From: Gammaproteobacteria bacterium
GTDB taxonomy: Bacteria; Pseudomonadota; Gammaproteobacteria; UBA6429; Thiohalophilaceae
Reading direction: 5' to 3'
Length of the DNA stretch: 64,000 bases
Assembly: GCA_026196045.1 (NCBI GenBank)
Contig: JAPHRJ010000056.1
Span: forward strand, 16,417-80,416
Shown: positions 18,870 to 28,930 of the stretch, one piece after another
How positions within the stretch are numbered: position 1 is the first letter of the stretch
Layout: every line of letters begins with the position of its first letter
Program-made: the position numbers and the translations under genes
The notes under the pieces: generated by a model
What the model saw: the letters and a program-made list of their open reading frames with translations, nothing else
Databases searched by the model: none
Told to the model about the DNA's origin: nothing

Positions 18870-19364
18870 ATGAAAAGCATGATTCAACAACGACCCGCTC
18901 AGCAACAAGGTATTGTACTCGTTGTCGCCTTATTGATCCTGATGGTTATGACTGTCATCGGAACCTCCATGCTAAGCACCGCGACTATGGAAGAGCGTAT
19001 GGCCAACAATCTGCAAACATCCAATGCTGCATTCCAGGCAGCAAACTCCTGTTTTAAAGATACTATTAATACACCACCTGGACAGGATTATTCCATAACC
19101 CTCTCAAATGCCATCAATGATATGAATAATAATCAATTCAATCAATGTGATGATCCTGCTGCACCCGGCACAGATCTATATGGTACCGCCCTGGATACCC
19201 AGGCAATAGCAAATGCCAGCAGTACCCAGCCCTTCCAGCCCCGAGGTTATGAACTTAGCCTTTTCAAAGGGGTGAGTGTTCCCATTTCCGTAACGGCTAA
19301 TCTTGCTAATGCCAGCACAAGCGTAACTTTACAAATAACTGGTGGGGTCATTATCCCACAGTAA
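18870..19364 (+). CDS. pilX: Type IV pilus assembly protein PilX
   Basis: From the ATG at 18870 (AGGAAAG 6-12 bases upstream) it has 164 residues: MKSMIQQRPAQQQG leader, then IVLVVALLILMVMTVIGTSMLSTATMEERMANN, the PilX hallmark with a non-canonical spine lacking the usual TLIE motif. A longer start at 18825 overlaps pilW and would extend the leader by 15 residues. PilX joins PilV, PilW and PilE in the minor-pilin/PilY1 tip complex. Confidence 0.88.
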   Translation: MKSMIQQRPAQQQGIVLVVALLILMVMTVIGTSMLSTATMEERMANNLQTSNAAFQAANSCFKDTINTPPGQDYSITLSNAINDMNNNQFNQCDDPAAPGTDLYGTALDTQAIANASSTQPFQPRGYELSLFKGVSVPISVTANLANASTSVTLQITGGVIIPQ

Positions 19365-19411
19365 TATACCGAAAGCGGATTTTGTCCGCATTCTGTTAAA
19401 GGAGTATACCG

Positions 19412-19729
19412 ATGAAAACATTTACTTATATCTTGTCACTACTTGCCTTGCTGGCTTTTCCAGTTGTTGGGCACAGCGATTTTGTCGTTGTTAATGAATC
19501 TGTAGAAGCGGCTTATATTAGTGTCCGCATCGATAAGTCATTAAACGGCACAATATCTGTTTCTGACTGTGCAAAATGTAAAGCCCTAAAATTGAAGATT
19601 AATCCTGATACCAAAGCAAAGCATAAAGGCAAGCCTGTACATTTATATAAAATAAAAGAATTGAATGGCGTACCCGGAACCGTCACCTATGACGTAAAAA
19701 CTAAAACCGCCGTCAGAGTTAGATGGTAA
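19412..19729 (+). CDS. Small exported protein within the pilus operon
   Basis: A 105-residue protein with a clear signal peptide (residues 1-22, cleaved near GHS) and a mature part of about 80 residues that contains one CxxC (SDCAKCKALKLKINP) and a Lys-rich stretch, ending VRVRW. It has its own AAAGGAG site and sits between pilX and pilY1, 42 bp before the latter's start region. P. aeruginosa has a small PilY2 in a neighbouring position (after pilY1), but I see no sequence reason to call this PilY2. A periplasmic helper for PilY1 folding or disulfide formation is a guess from position and the CxxC. Confidence 0.7.
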   Translation: MKTFTYILSLLALLAFPVVGHSDFVVVNESVEAAYISVRIDKSLNGTISVSDCAKCKALKLKINPDTKAKHKGKPVHLYKIKELNGVPGTVTYDVKTKTAVRVRW

Positions 19730-19783
19730 CCATTCATTGCGTAAGTAATTTTTAGTTATAAAATTGAAATCATGAGGTGCGTC

Positions 19784-22700
19784 ATGCGTACATTATTTAA
19801 AAAATTCACTCTTAGCCTGGCTACCAGCCTGTATATTCTTATGGCAAGCCCGGTGATGGCCGAAGATACTGAACTCTTTATTGGCTTAAGCGCTGGTACA
19901 AATGAAGTGCGCCCTAATATTCTTTTTATTATTGATACCTCGGGTAGTATGGATGGTGATGTCATCGTGCCCACTGGAACGTATCAACCAGGGACAACTT
20001 ACTCAGGGGCTTGTAGTTCTTCTCGCTATTATTACAGCACCTCTGGCAATCCCCCTAACTGTAGCTATACCACCTCCTATATACCTGTCGCTGATTACCA
20101 TTGTGCTGATGCCTCCTCAGCACTGGGAAGCACTGGTAGCGGCTATTATGTCGGTCGGCATGCACGCTATAGAAATAGCTCGCCTGATTACTGGACCAGC
20201 TTTTATAGATATTATGGTGACCAATTCGAATGTGAAGCCGACTATGGTAACCATGGTGATGGCACCGCTGGCGAAGTATACCCTGCCAATGAATCCAATG
20301 GTGGCCCATGGAACTCAACCGACACCAACAGTATCTCCTGGACCAGCACCGGATCTATCTACACAATATACACGGCCAATTATATCAACTTTTTGAATAC
20401 AGCAGGTAATAGTGAAACCTGGACTCGCCTGCAAGTTGTCCAGCATGCGTTAAAAAATATTATCGACAGCACTTCCGGTATTAATGCGGCATTAATGCGC
20501 TTTGATTCGAGATACTCCGGTAATGAAGGCGGCTACTTTGTTCAGGGTATGAAAGAAATGACGACTACCCCGACTGATACACGCACGCCATTCAAGGCAT
20601 CCATTGATGCGCTGGATCATGAAGGTTATACTCCGCTGGCAGAAACCCTGTATGAAGCCATGCTCTATTATCAGGGTAAAGCACCTCATTTTGGTAACAA
20701 TGCCTTACCAGATGGTAATGTTGCTGAAGTGATTGTTAATTCTTCTGATGTTGCTGCTGATCCAGATCTTGTTGTTGGTAATTACAAAAGCCCGATTGAA
20801 TTTCAATGTCAGAAAAACTTTGTCGTATTACTGACGGATGGTACCCCAGTCAATGACGATGATGCTGATACGCTAGTCAACACTATCCCTAACTTTACTA
20901 CCCTTACCGGAAATGGCACTGCATGCGCTCATTCCGCAGATAACTGCCTGGATGAAATTGCCCACTTCATGTATGAAACAGACCAAGATCTTAAACAGGG
21001 CGATCAAAATGTGTCTACCTACACCATCGGTTTCGCTACTAACCAGACTTTACTGTATGATACGGCCCTCAAGGGAGGGAGTACTGGTGGTATAGGGGGT
21101 AGCGGCTATTTTCTTGCTAACTCACTTGAAGGACTAACCAGTGCTTTTACGTCCATTATTACGAATATTCTCGCGATTAATTCAACCTTCGTGGCACCGG
21201 CCGTTTCAGTCAATGCCTTTAACCGCTTAACTCATCGAAATGAGCTATATTTTGCCCTCTTCCGTCCGGAAGAAAGTACACGCTGGTCCGGTAATCTTAA
21301 GCGCTACAAGTTAATGCGCAGCGACCCGCTTGATCTAACCTCAGAGCTCATTGTCGCGGATGTTAATGATGAAGATGCGGTTGATCCAGCAACAGGTTTC
21401 TTCAAAGATACGGCACAAAGTTACTGGAGTAGCACCATTGATGGCAGTGATGTATCCCTCGGTGGTGCAGCAGAAAACTTGCCGTTGGACCGAACTGTGT
21501 ATACTTATACCGGTGCAACTGCAGCTAACAACTCGCCTCTTAATATTGATACTAACAAACTGCATGAAGACAACGATGTATCTGACGCCGGTGGCACCGG
21601 CACCCTGACCAATACTTTACTTGGGCTAGCGGCTACCACAACCGATGCAGATCGTATCGAGCTTATTAAATGGGCTCGCGGTATTGATATCCATGATGAT
21701 GACGAAGATAATTCAACAACGGATGCTCGTCAGTTCATAGCGGACCCACTACATAGTAAACCCAATGTGGTCACCTATGCGGGTACGGATGAGACCGATC
21801 TGGATGTTACCGTTTATATAACAACCAATGAAGGTCATTTACATGCCATTGCCGCAGAAACCGGTGTTGAACAGTTCTCCTTCGTTCCGACCGAGTTATT
21901 GCCTAACCTTAATGTCATGAAAATTAACCAAAGTACCGGCTTCCATACTTATGGGCTAGATGGCCCTCTAACCACCTGGCATAACGACCTCAATAATAAT
22001 CTCAAGCTCATGGACAGTGCTGGTAATATTGATACTGTTGACAGTGTTGAAGAACACATCTACCTGTATTTCGGCATGCGCCGTGGGGGCAATAACTACT
22101 ATGCCCTGGATGTCACAAACCGTAATAGTCCAAAACTGAAATGGGTTATCAAAGGTGGTGTTGACGGTGGTGACTTTGAAGAACTGGCACAAACCTGGTC
22201 AAAACCTACCTTAGCTAAAATTATGTTCAATGGTCACCCTGAGAATGTGCTAATTTTTGGTGGTGGTTATGACACAACTCAGGACAATGCAAGCTTGCCT
22301 GCAGATGACGTGGTTGGCCGCGCTATTTATATCGTCGATGCCGATACCGGTGTTCGTTTATGGTGGGCGGGTCCTACCGGATCAGGTGCAAACCTGGAAC
22401 TGGCAGATATGAAAAATAGTATTGCCGCTGATATTAAACTTGTTGATAGCAATCTCAATGGTGTTATCGATCGTTTATATACCACCGATCTGGGCGCCCG
22501 CGTCTGGCGTGTTGACCTGGATGAAGATCATACTGGTAATGATGCTAATACGTTAGCTACAGCCGGTGCCATCGCGGACCTGGGTGGTGCTGATGCAGAA
22601 AACAACCGTCGCTTCTATTACGCACCCAGTGTCTCCTTTGCTGCTAGACATGGTGAGCGTTTTTATGCCATCGCCGTTGGATCAGGTTATCGCTCACATC

Positions 22701-23350
22701 CTCTGGACGCGGTTATTCAGGATCGATTCTACATGATCCGTGATACAGATATTGATGTGGGTCCACCAAAAGATGCCGATGGTAATCCAACATCATATAC
22801 AACACTAACTGAGGCTGATCTTTATGATGCGACAGATAATACCATTGGTGAAGGTGATCAGACTCAATCGGCTGCAGCCACTTCCAGTTTAACTTCATCC
22901 CATGGCTGGTATTTTGAACTCAATGAGCTGGATGGTAGTTACATAGGAGAAAAAGTGATGTCATCTCCAGTAACTTTTGCCGGTGTCATTATATTCCCGA
23001 CCTTCACCCCAGTAGCATCAACGGATTCCACCAGTTGTGCACCAAGCCAGGGAACATCTTATGGTTATGTAGTCAGTCTGTATGATGCTACTCCGGTATT
23101 TAACTATGATAGTAACCCTGACCTAACTAGAGTTGACCGACGTACTGAGCTTAAAGGACTACCAACTGAGCCTTCTATTATCTTTGTAGAAGGTGGTATG
23201 ACGGCTTTCTTTGGTACACAACAGTTGCCTAAAGGCAACAATACAACAGGGTGCACAGACTTAACATGTTTGCATGAACAGAGTGAAGGCAAACAAGGTG
23301 GTCGTGATACAAAATATATTACTGAGTCAGTGGATATAAGAAATCCATAA
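19784..23350 (+). CDS. pilY1: Type IV pilus tip adhesin/mechanosensor PilY1
   Basis: A large exported protein (1188 residues from ATG 19784, which has GAGGTG 5 bases before it; the ATG at 19772 lacks a site). Signal peptide residues 1-26. A von Willebrand A-like domain starts at NILFIIDTSGSM with MIDAS residues D51, S53 and S55, interrupted by a Tyr/Ser-rich insert (about 60-170). The C-terminal beta-propeller (about 620-1160) carries the calcium loop DSNLNGVID at 888-896, matching the DxDxNGxxD calcium site that controls pilus retraction in P. aeruginosa. Followed by a terminator. Confidence 0.95.
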   Translation: MRTLFKKFTLSLATSLYILMASPVMAEDTELFIGLSAGTNEVRPNILFIIDTSGSMDGDVIVPTGTYQPGTTYSGACSSSRYYYSTSGNPPNCSYTTSYIPVADYHCADASSALGSTGSGYYVGRHARYRNSSPDYWTSFYRYYGDQFECEADYGNHGDGTAGEVYPANESNGGPWNSTDTNSISWTSTGSIYTIYTANYINFLNTAGNSETWTRLQVVQHALKNIIDSTSGINAALMRFDSRYSGNEGGYFVQGMKEMTTTPTDTRTPFKASIDALDHEGYTPLAETLYEAMLYYQGKAPHFGNNALPDGNVAEVIVNSSDVAADPDLVVGNYKSPIEFQCQKNFVVLLTDGTPVNDDDADTLVNTIPNFTTLTGNGTACAHSADNCLDEIAHFMYETDQDLKQGDQNVSTYTIGFATNQTLLYDTALKGGSTGGIGGSGYFLANSLEGLTSAFTSIITNILAINSTFVAPAVSVNAFNRLTHRNELYFALFRPEESTRWSGNLKRYKLMRSDPLDLTSELIVADVNDEDAVDPATGFFKDTAQSYWSSTIDGSDVSLGGAAENLPLDRTVYTYTGATAANNSPLNIDTNKLHEDNDVSDAGGTGTLTNTLLGLAATTTDADRIELIKWARGIDIHDDDEDNSTTDARQFIADPLHSKPNVVTYAGTDETDLDVTVYITTNEGHLHAIAAETGVEQFSFVPTELLPNLNVMKINQSTGFHTYGLDGPLTTWHNDLNNNLKLMDSAGNIDTVDSVEEHIYLYFGMRRGGNNYYALDVTNRNSPKLKWVIKGGVDGGDFEELAQTWSKPTLAKIMFNGHPENVLIFGGGYDTTQDNASLPADDVVGRAIYIVDADTGVRLWWAGPTGSGANLELADMKNSIAADIKLVDSNLNGVIDRLYTTDLGARVWRVDLDEDHTGNDANTLATAGAIADLGGADAENNRRFYYAPSVSFAARHGERFYAIAVGSGYRSHPLDAVIQDRFYMIRDTDIDVGPPKDADGNPTSYTTLTEADLYDATDNTIGEGDQTQSAAATSSLTSSHGWYFELNELDGSYIGEKVMSSPVTFAGVIIFPTFTPVASTDSTSCAPSQGTSYGYVVSLYDATPVFNYDSNPDLTRVDRRTELKGLPTEPSIIFVEGGMTAFFGTQQLPKGNNTTGCTDLTCLHEQSEGKQGGRDTKYITESVDIRNP

Positions 23351-23365
23351 TTATAGTGATATAAA

Positions 23366-23398
23366 ATGAGCCGGATAATTTTCTCCGGCTCATTTTTT
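23366..23398 (+). terminator. Intrinsic terminator after pilY1
   Basis: GAGCCGG (23368-23374) pairs with CCGGCTC (23385-23391), followed by a six-T run. It lies between pilY1 and pilE, so pilE needs read-through or its own promoter. Confidence 0.9.
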
Positions 23399-23441
23399 GT
23401 ATCCCCCATAAGTAACAATTCTGACTAACAGCAGGCCGAGC

Positions 23442-23885
23442 ATGAAGAGAACATTAACAAAAGGTTTTACCCTTATTGAAGTAATGGTCACGCTTGTTAT
23501 TCTCGCTATTCTCGTCTCAATAATGTGGAACTTTTTTGACGACTACCTTAGAAAGAATACAAGAGGACAGGCTGTACATGCTTTGAGTCTGCTTCGTCAG
23601 GAAATGCAGCGTTGTGCTTCCAATAATAACGGCAACTTTACTGGTTGTAATAACACCTATACTACATTTGTTCAGCCTATTATGAACCGCCAGTATCCCA
23701 ATTTTTCCTATATTGTCACAACGACTGTCGATACGGTTAATGGTGTTGTTGGTGCAGGTTATACATTAAGGGCTACAAATACAGGAAATGATCCTGATTG
23801 TTTAACGCTGGAGATTGATGAACTGGGAAATAAAACATTTACAGGAACCAGTACAAATACAATACGCTGCTGGGGTTCTAACTAA
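23442..23885 (+). CDS. pilE: Type IV pilus minor pilin PilE
   Basis: A 147-residue prepilin starting MKRTLTKGFTLIEVMVTLVILAILVSI: classic leader cut after G8 and FTLIE spine. The globular part has cysteines at MQRCASN, TGCNN, PDCLTLEI and TIRCWGSN, giving two possible disulfides. By position after pilY1 it is the PilE-type minor pilin; the major pilin is expected elsewhere. It lies downstream of a strong terminator, so its expression may be partly uncoupled from the rest of the cluster. Confidence 0.88.
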   Translation: MKRTLTKGFTLIEVMVTLVILAILVSIMWNFFDDYLRKNTRGQAVHALSLLRQEMQRCASNNNGNFTGCNNTYTTFVQPIMNRQYPNFSYIVTTTVDTVNGVVGAGYTLRATNTGNDPDCLTLEIDELGNKTFTGTSTNTIRCWGSN

Positions 23886-23928
23886 ACAGCGGTAATAATT
23901 TTAATCTCTTAGGGTTTTATTCCCCCAC

Positions 23929-24044
23929 AGCTTGCAGCGATGTGCGCTGTAGGTACGCCTTCAGACGTACACCATAGATAACCCGGTAAGTACGCCTGAA
24001 GGCGTACCTACATAATTGGATACCCCGTCAGCTTGCTGCGGGGT
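23929..24044. repeat. Composite palindromic intergenic repeat
   Basis: GTAGGTACGCCTTCAG (23949-23964) and CTGAAGGCGTACCTAC (23996-24011) are perfect 16-bp inverted arms, and each arm forms its own GTACGCCT-type palindrome. They are followed by a hairpin ACCCCG-T-CAGC / GCTGCGGGGT (24022-24044) and preceded by a decayed CAGCTTGCAGCG copy (about 23937-23948). Sits between convergent pilE and ispH. Confidence 0.8.
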
Positions 24045-24064
24045 AGTTTATTACTGCTTAAAGC

Positions 24065-24092
24065 AAAACCGGCATTAAATGCCGGTTTTTTT
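24065..24092. terminator. Bidirectional terminator between pilE and ispH
   Basis: AAACCGGCATT / AATGCCGGTTT stem with a T-run on the plus strand and a shorter T-run on the minus strand. It can serve both pilE and ispH, which end toward each other. Confidence 0.85.
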
Positions 24093-24115
24093 ATTTTTGA
24101 TTTAAGTAAGTAACA

Positions 24116-25048
24116 TTATTGTAGTTCTTTAGGAATTGGAAACACTACATTCTCAAGAGCTCCGCCATCCTGCTCAACTGTTTCAATCCCCCATTCCCCG
24201 AGTTGCTTGATAACATCATCTACCAGAACTTCTGGGGCTGAGGCTCCCGCCGTTACACCCACTTTATTCTTTCCTGTTAACCACTCAGGTTTTATTTCGC
24301 TGGCGTTGTCAATTAAATACGCGGGTATCGACATACGTTCAGCGACTTCTTTTAAACGGTTTGAATTAGAACTGTTGGGTGAACCAACAACTAAAACCAG
24401 ATCGCATTGTTCCGCCAGTGACTTAACGGCATCCTGGCGATTTTGTGTCGCATAACAAATATCATTTTTTTTAGGACCTGAGATTAATGGAAAACGTTTC
24501 CTCAGGGTGTCAATAATGGTAGAGGTATCATCCATCGATAACGTTGTCTGAGTAACATAAGCCAGTTTTTCTGGATTCTCGACAACAAGTGTTTGTGCAT
24601 CTTCTTCTGTTTCAATCAGATAGATTTTTCCACCCTCACTATCATCAAACTGGCCCATGGTGCCTTCTACTTCAGGATGACCGGCATGACCTATCAGAAT
24701 ACATTCATTCCCGGCCTTGCTATAGCGAGCTACTTCCAGATGAACTTTAGTCACCAATGGACAGGTGGCATCATAAACCTTGAGGCCACGTGCACCGGCT
24801 TCCTCCTGTACAGATTTGGGAACCCCATGCGCACTGAATATGACCGTTGCACCATCGGGAACTTCATTGAGTTCTTCTACAAATACAGCCCCTTTTTCCC
24901 GAAGGTTGTTGACGACAAAACGGTTGTGTACCACTTCATGACGAACATAGATGGGTGCACCAAAGATTTCTAATGCACGCTCAACAATTTCAATCGCCCG
25001 ATCAACACCTGCACAAAAACCACGTGGATTTGCAAGAACAATACTCAT
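24116..25048 (-). CDS. ispH: 4-hydroxy-3-methylbut-2-enyl diphosphate reductase
   Basis: Last step of the MEP isoprenoid pathway, producing IPP and DMAPP. The 310-residue protein carries the three iron-sulfur cysteines: C12 in PRGFCAGV, a second in [11 protein letters not shown] (about 96), and a third in [12 protein letters not shown] (about 197). HGVPKSV and [10 protein letters not shown] supply substrate contacts. Length fits E. coli IspH (316). It ends the classical ribF-ileS-lspA-fkpB-ispH operon, 2 bp after fkpB. Confidence 0.97.
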   Translation of the reverse strand: MSIVLANPRGFCAGVDRAIEIVERALEIFGAPIYVRHEVVHNRFVVNNLREKGAVFVEELNEVPDGATVIFSAHGVPKSVQEEAGARGLKVYDATCPLVTKVHLEVARYSKAGNECILIGHAGHPEVEGTMGQFDDSEGGKIYLIETEEDAQTLVVENPEKLAYVTQTTLSMDDTSTIIDTLRKRFPLISGPKKNDICYATQNRQDAVKSLAEQCDLVLVVGSPNSSNSNRLKEVAERMSIPAYLIDNASEIKPEWLTGKNKVGVTAGASAPEVLVDDVIKQLGEWGIETVEQDGGALENVVFPIPKELQ

Positions 25049-25050
25049 AA

Positions 25051-25506
25051 TTATATTTTGTTCGGATTAATTTCCAGGATTTCAACTTCAAAAATAACGT
25101 TATGACCTGCAAGGGGGTGGTTAAAATCTACGATCACTTTATCGTCCAGTACTTCCTGTATCCGCCCTGGAATTTCCTCTCCTGATGGAATACTAAAATT
25201 AACGATATTATCAACCTGTAAATCAATGTCATCAGAAAATTCGCTACGGGGCATTTCATGTATATTTTCCTGTTCAGGAAAACCAAAAGCATCTCGTGGT
25301 TCCAGTGACAGACATTGCTGTTCGCCCGACTTCAATCCATACATGGCCTGCTCCAGACCTTCAATAACACTGCCATCACCCATTGAAAAACAAACAGGGT
25401 CATGTCCTCTTGTTGTTTCAATGATGGTTCCATTATTAAGGCTGAGAGTAAAATGCATAGTGACCTCAGAATCTGGGCCAATTGTTAGTGCGTCGATGGT
25501 TGCCAT
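25051..25506 (-). CDS. fkpB: FKBP-type peptidyl-prolyl isomerase FkpB/SlpA
   Basis: Cytoplasmic SlyD-like FKBP. From ATG 25506 it has 151 residues (E. coli FkpB 149): [32 protein letters not shown] starts the FKBP core, [24 protein letters not shown] is the active-site strand-helix, and the chaperone-like insert ([19 protein letters not shown]) is present. No His-rich SlyD tail. The longer frame from 25566 would run into lspA and has no FKBP character. Confidence 0.95.
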   Translation of the reverse strand: MATIDALTIGPDSEVTMHFTLSLNNGTIIETTRGHDPVCFSMGDGSVIEGLEQAMYGLKSGEQQCLSLEPRDAFGFPEQENIHEMPRSEFSDDIDLQVDNIVNFSIPSGEEIPGRIQEVLDDKVIVDFNHPLAGHNVIFEVEILEINPNKI

Positions 25507-25519
25507 AACGAAAAAGTTT

Positions 25520-26035
25520 TCAATCCTGTTTAGTTGATATTTTCCGTGTTGCACGGAGGCTATCAATAATTAATAAGGTTACGCCGACTGTAATTGCTGA
25601 ATCAGCAATATTAAAGGCAGGCCAATACCATTGATCGTAATACCACTGAATAAAATCAATAACGTATCCAAACAGAATACGATCAATCACATTCCCAATC
25701 GCACCACCTAATACCATTGCCAGTGCAATAGCCTGCAGTTTTTCAGTGCGATCCAGTTTCTTTATCCAGAAAAAAATAACGGTACTGACTACTACAGCAA
25801 TAACGGTAAAAAACCAACGTTGCCAGCCGCCCGCATCACTCAGGAAACTAAATGCGGCTCCAGTATTATGCATGAGCGTCATATTAAACATGGGCATAAC
25901 GGGAACGGGTTGATGCATCTGTAACAGGTTACTGGCCAGTACCTTTGTAATCTGGTCCAGCACAATAATTAATCCAGACAGCCATAACCACTTCAGCATG
26001 GTCGACTGTTTATCGGTCAAACTATTATCAGGCAT
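25520..26035 (-). CDS. lspA: Lipoprotein signal peptidase (signal peptidase II)
   Basis: Cleaves the signal peptide of prolipoproteins (such as LptE encoded in this window) at the lipid-modified cysteine. ATG at 26033-26035 gives 171 residues with four membrane spans. Catalytic aspartates lie in [19 protein letters not shown] and [11 protein letters not shown]; the [10 protein letters not shown] motif is also present. The start overlaps the ileS stop by 8 bp; a GTG start 7 codons upstream is less likely. Confidence 0.96.
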   Translation of the reverse strand: MPDNSLTDKQSTMLKWLWLSGLIIVLDQITKVLASNLLQMHQPVPVMPMFNMTLMHNTGAAFSFLSDAGGWQRWFFTVIAVVVSTVIFFWIKKLDRTEKLQAIALAMVLGGAIGNVIDRILFGYVIDFIQWYYDQWYWPAFNIADSAITVGVTLLIIDSLRATRKISTKQD

Positions 26036-28889
26036 ACTGACGCTGTTCACCGTCACCGGCTACATTCTCAACACAACGACCACAAAGTTCGGGATGCTCA
26101 CTATGGCTACCCACATCTTCACGATGGTGCCAGCAACGTACACATTTTTCATGTCCAGAGGCTGAGACACTGATCCAGATTTCATCATTATCTGATAATG
26201 TATAATGCGCAGCTTCATCAGGCGGCGTGCCCGCAACATAAATTCGAGCATAAGATGTAATCAAAGCAAAGCGCAATTCATCACCTAATGTGGCTAATAA
26301 ATCGTGGACTTCACGACCACAATACAGGCCGACTTCTGCATCCAGGCCAGAACCAATCCCACCAGCCACACGTAAGCTCTCAAGTTCCTTGTTCACAGCA
26401 TCACGAATCTCAACAAGCTGCTTCCAGAATGATAATGCTTTCTCTTTATCCTCATTGGAGCCATACATGTCCGGCAATTCATACCATGTATTCAGGAACA
26501 CCGATTCATTGTGATAGCCCGGTAATACCTGCCAGATATCTTCTGCGGTAAAGCTTAAGATAGGTGCTAACCAGCGAACCATGGCTTCTGCTATATGATA
26601 CATCGCTGTTTGTGCTGAACGTCGAGCCACACTATTGGCCTGTGTGGTGTACTGACGATCTTTTGTAATATCCAGATAGAAGCTACCCAGTTCCCCTGCA
26701 CAAAAATTATGTATCAGTTGATAGATAGTATGAAATTCATATTCATCATAAGCCTGTTTGATTTGTTCCTGTAGCAGCTGCGTTTGGGCCACCGCCCATT
26801 TATCCAGTGATAACATTTTATCAGCGGGTAACATGTGCTCGGCGGGATCAAAACCATTCAGGTTAGATAACAGGTAACGAGCCGTATTACGAATACGACG
26901 ATAGGCATCTGAAGCACGTTTCAGAATTTCATCAGACACTGTCATCTCGCCACGATAATCCGTTGCCGCGACCCAGAGTCGTAGAATATCTGCACCCAGA
27001 TTGTTAACTACTTTTTGTGGCGCAACGACATTGCCTTTGGACTTGGACATCTTCTGCCCTTTAGCATCTACCGTAAAACCATGCGTCAATACTGACTTGT
27101 AAGGGGCAACACCATTTATGGCAACCGAAGTTAATAATGATGACTGGAACCAGCCTCGATGTTGATCCGAACCTTCAAGATATAAATCAGCTAATGGATA
27201 ACCTTCCATTCCTTCGCGCTGATTCAATACGGTAAAGTGAGTAACACCCGAATCAAACCACACATCCAGTGTATCCGATACTTTGACGTATTGATCGGCA
27301 TCATCATTCAATAACTCTTTTGTATCCAGAGAGAACCAGGCATCAATGCCTTTCTCTTCAACACGTTTTGCCACTTCTTCGATCAATTCAATCGTACGTG
27401 GATGTAACTTATTTGTTTCTTTATGAATGAACAGTGTAATTGGAACACCCCAGGTACGCTGACGTGAAATACACCAGTCAGGACGACCTTCGACCATACC
27501 CGTGATACGTGCCTGCCCCCAGTCCGGCATCCAATGGGTATTTTTAATGGCCTCTATTGCCTTACTGCGAAGATCCTTTTGCTCCATACTGATAAACCAC
27601 TGTGGAGTCGCGCGGAAAATAATTGGTGTTTTATGACGCCAGCAATGAGGATAGCTATGATTAATTGCTTCTTCATGCACCAGCTGATTTTTCACTTTTA
27701 ATACTTCAATGACTGAGGCATTGGCTTTAAATACATGCTGGCCTTCAAATAGTGGTGTACCTTTAATAAAGGTACCATCACCACCCACTGGATTATCAAC
27801 CTTTAAATTGTACTGCTGGCCTGCTACATAATCTTCCTGACCATGTCCAGGAGCCGTATGTACCGCACCAGTACCTGCATCGAGTGTGACATGATCACCA
27901 ACAATCACTGGTACCTGGCGATTATAAAAAGGATGAGCCAGTTTCAGGCCTTCCAGATCTGAACCGCGACAATAAGCGATAACCCGATAATTCTGAAGAT
28001 CATAACGGCCTGCCACTTCTTTTAATAATTCACTGGCCACGATCAAACGTTCAGGCACGTGTTCACCGACACCTTCACATTGAATAATGGAGTATTCCAG
28101 ATTTGGGTTTACGGCAACGGCCTGGTTGGCCGGTAAGGTCCAGGGAGTTGTTGTCCAGATCACAACCGAAACGGGGCCAGTGCCTTCATGTCCTTCAACA
28201 TGATGACAGCGTGACATTAAGGCTTCTTCATCCAGCACATTGAAGCGCACATCAATGGCCGGTGAGGTTTTATTTTCGTATTCAACTTCAGCCTCGGCTA
28301 ATGCTGAACCACAATCAACACACCAGTGGACAGGTTTGGCACCTTTATGCAGGTGGCCATTATCAATGATCTTGCCAAGCGCACGAATAATATCCGCTTC
28401 AAACTGGTAGTCCATGGTCAGATAAGGTCGATCCCAGTCTCCCAGCACACCTAAACGAATAAAGTCCTTACGTTGGCCGTCAACCTGTTTACGCGCATAC
28501 TTACGACAGGCATCACGAAATTCTGGTGGACTAACCTTAACGCCAGCTTTACCGACTTTCTTTTCTACCTGCAACTCAATAGGTAAACCATGACAATCCC
28601 AACCAGGGATATAAGGTGCATCAAAGCCACTTATGGTTTTTGATTTAACAATGATGTCTTTTAAAACTTTATTAACAGCATGACCAATATGAATATCACC
28701 ATTGGCATAAGGAGGGCCATCATGCAACATGAAAGAAGGACGTTGTTGCTGTTTTCCTAACTGGCGTAATTTGCCATACAGATCCATATCATCCCAACGC
28801 TTGAGAAATTCCGGTTCACGATTAGCAAGATTGCCACGCATAGGAAAATCTGTTTGCGGAAGGTTAAGTGTTTTTTTATAGTCGGCCAC
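26028..28889 (-). CDS. ileS: Isoleucyl-tRNA synthetase
   Basis: Class I synthetase, 953 residues (E. coli 938). HIGH signature in [16 protein letters not shown] (about 64-67), the editing CP1 domain with [12 protein letters not shown], the KMSKS loop [12 protein letters not shown] near 607, an anticodon-binding domain, and a C-terminal zinc site [12 protein letters not shown]...LCGRCVENV near 910-940. Located in its usual place between ribF and lspA. Confidence 0.98.
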   Translation of the reverse strand: MADYKKTLNLPQTDFPMRGNLANREPEFLKRWDDMDLYGKLRQLGKQQQRPSFMLHDGPPYANGDIHIGHAVNKVLKDIIVKSKTISGFDAPYIPGWDCHGLPIELQVEKKVGKAGVKVSPPEFRDACRKYARKQVDGQRKDFIRLGVLGDWDRPYLTMDYQFEADIIRALGKIIDNGHLHKGAKPVHWCVDCGSALAEAEVEYENKTSPAIDVRFNVLDEEALMSRCHHVEGHEGTGPVSVVIWTTTPWTLPANQAVAVNPNLEYSIIQCEGVGEHVPERLIVASELLKEVAGRYDLQNYRVIAYCRGSDLEGLKLAHPFYNRQVPVIVGDHVTLDAGTGAVHTAPGHGQEDYVAGQQYNLKVDNPVGGDGTFIKGTPLFEGQHVFKANASVIEVLKVKNQLVHEEAINHSYPHCWRHKTPIIFRATPQWFISMEQKDLRSKAIEAIKNTHWMPDWGQARITGMVEGRPDWCISRQRTWGVPITLFIHKETNKLHPRTIELIEEVAKRVEEKGIDAWFSLDTKELLNDDADQYVKVSDTLDVWFDSGVTHFTVLNQREGMEGYPLADLYLEGSDQHRGWFQSSLLTSVAINGVAPYKSVLTHGFTVDAKGQKMSKSKGNVVAPQKVVNNLGADILRLWVAATDYRGEMTVSDEILKRASDAYRRIRNTARYLLSNLNGFDPAEHMLPADKMLSLDKWAVAQTQLLQEQIKQAYDEYEFHTIYQLIHNFCAGELGSFYLDITKDRQYTTQANSVARRSAQTAMYHIAEAMVRWLAPILSFTAEDIWQVLPGYHNESVFLNTWYELPDMYGSNEDKEKALSFWKQLVEIRDAVNKELESLRVAGGIGSGLDAEVGLYCGREVHDLLATLGDELRFALITSYARIYVAGTPPDEAAHYTLSDNDEIWISVSASGHEKCVRCWHHREDVGSHSEHPELCGRCVENVAGDGEQRQYA

Positions 28890-28930
28890 GTTTTATGCTT
28901 CTTTCATTTTGTTAAGTTAAAATTCTATAT

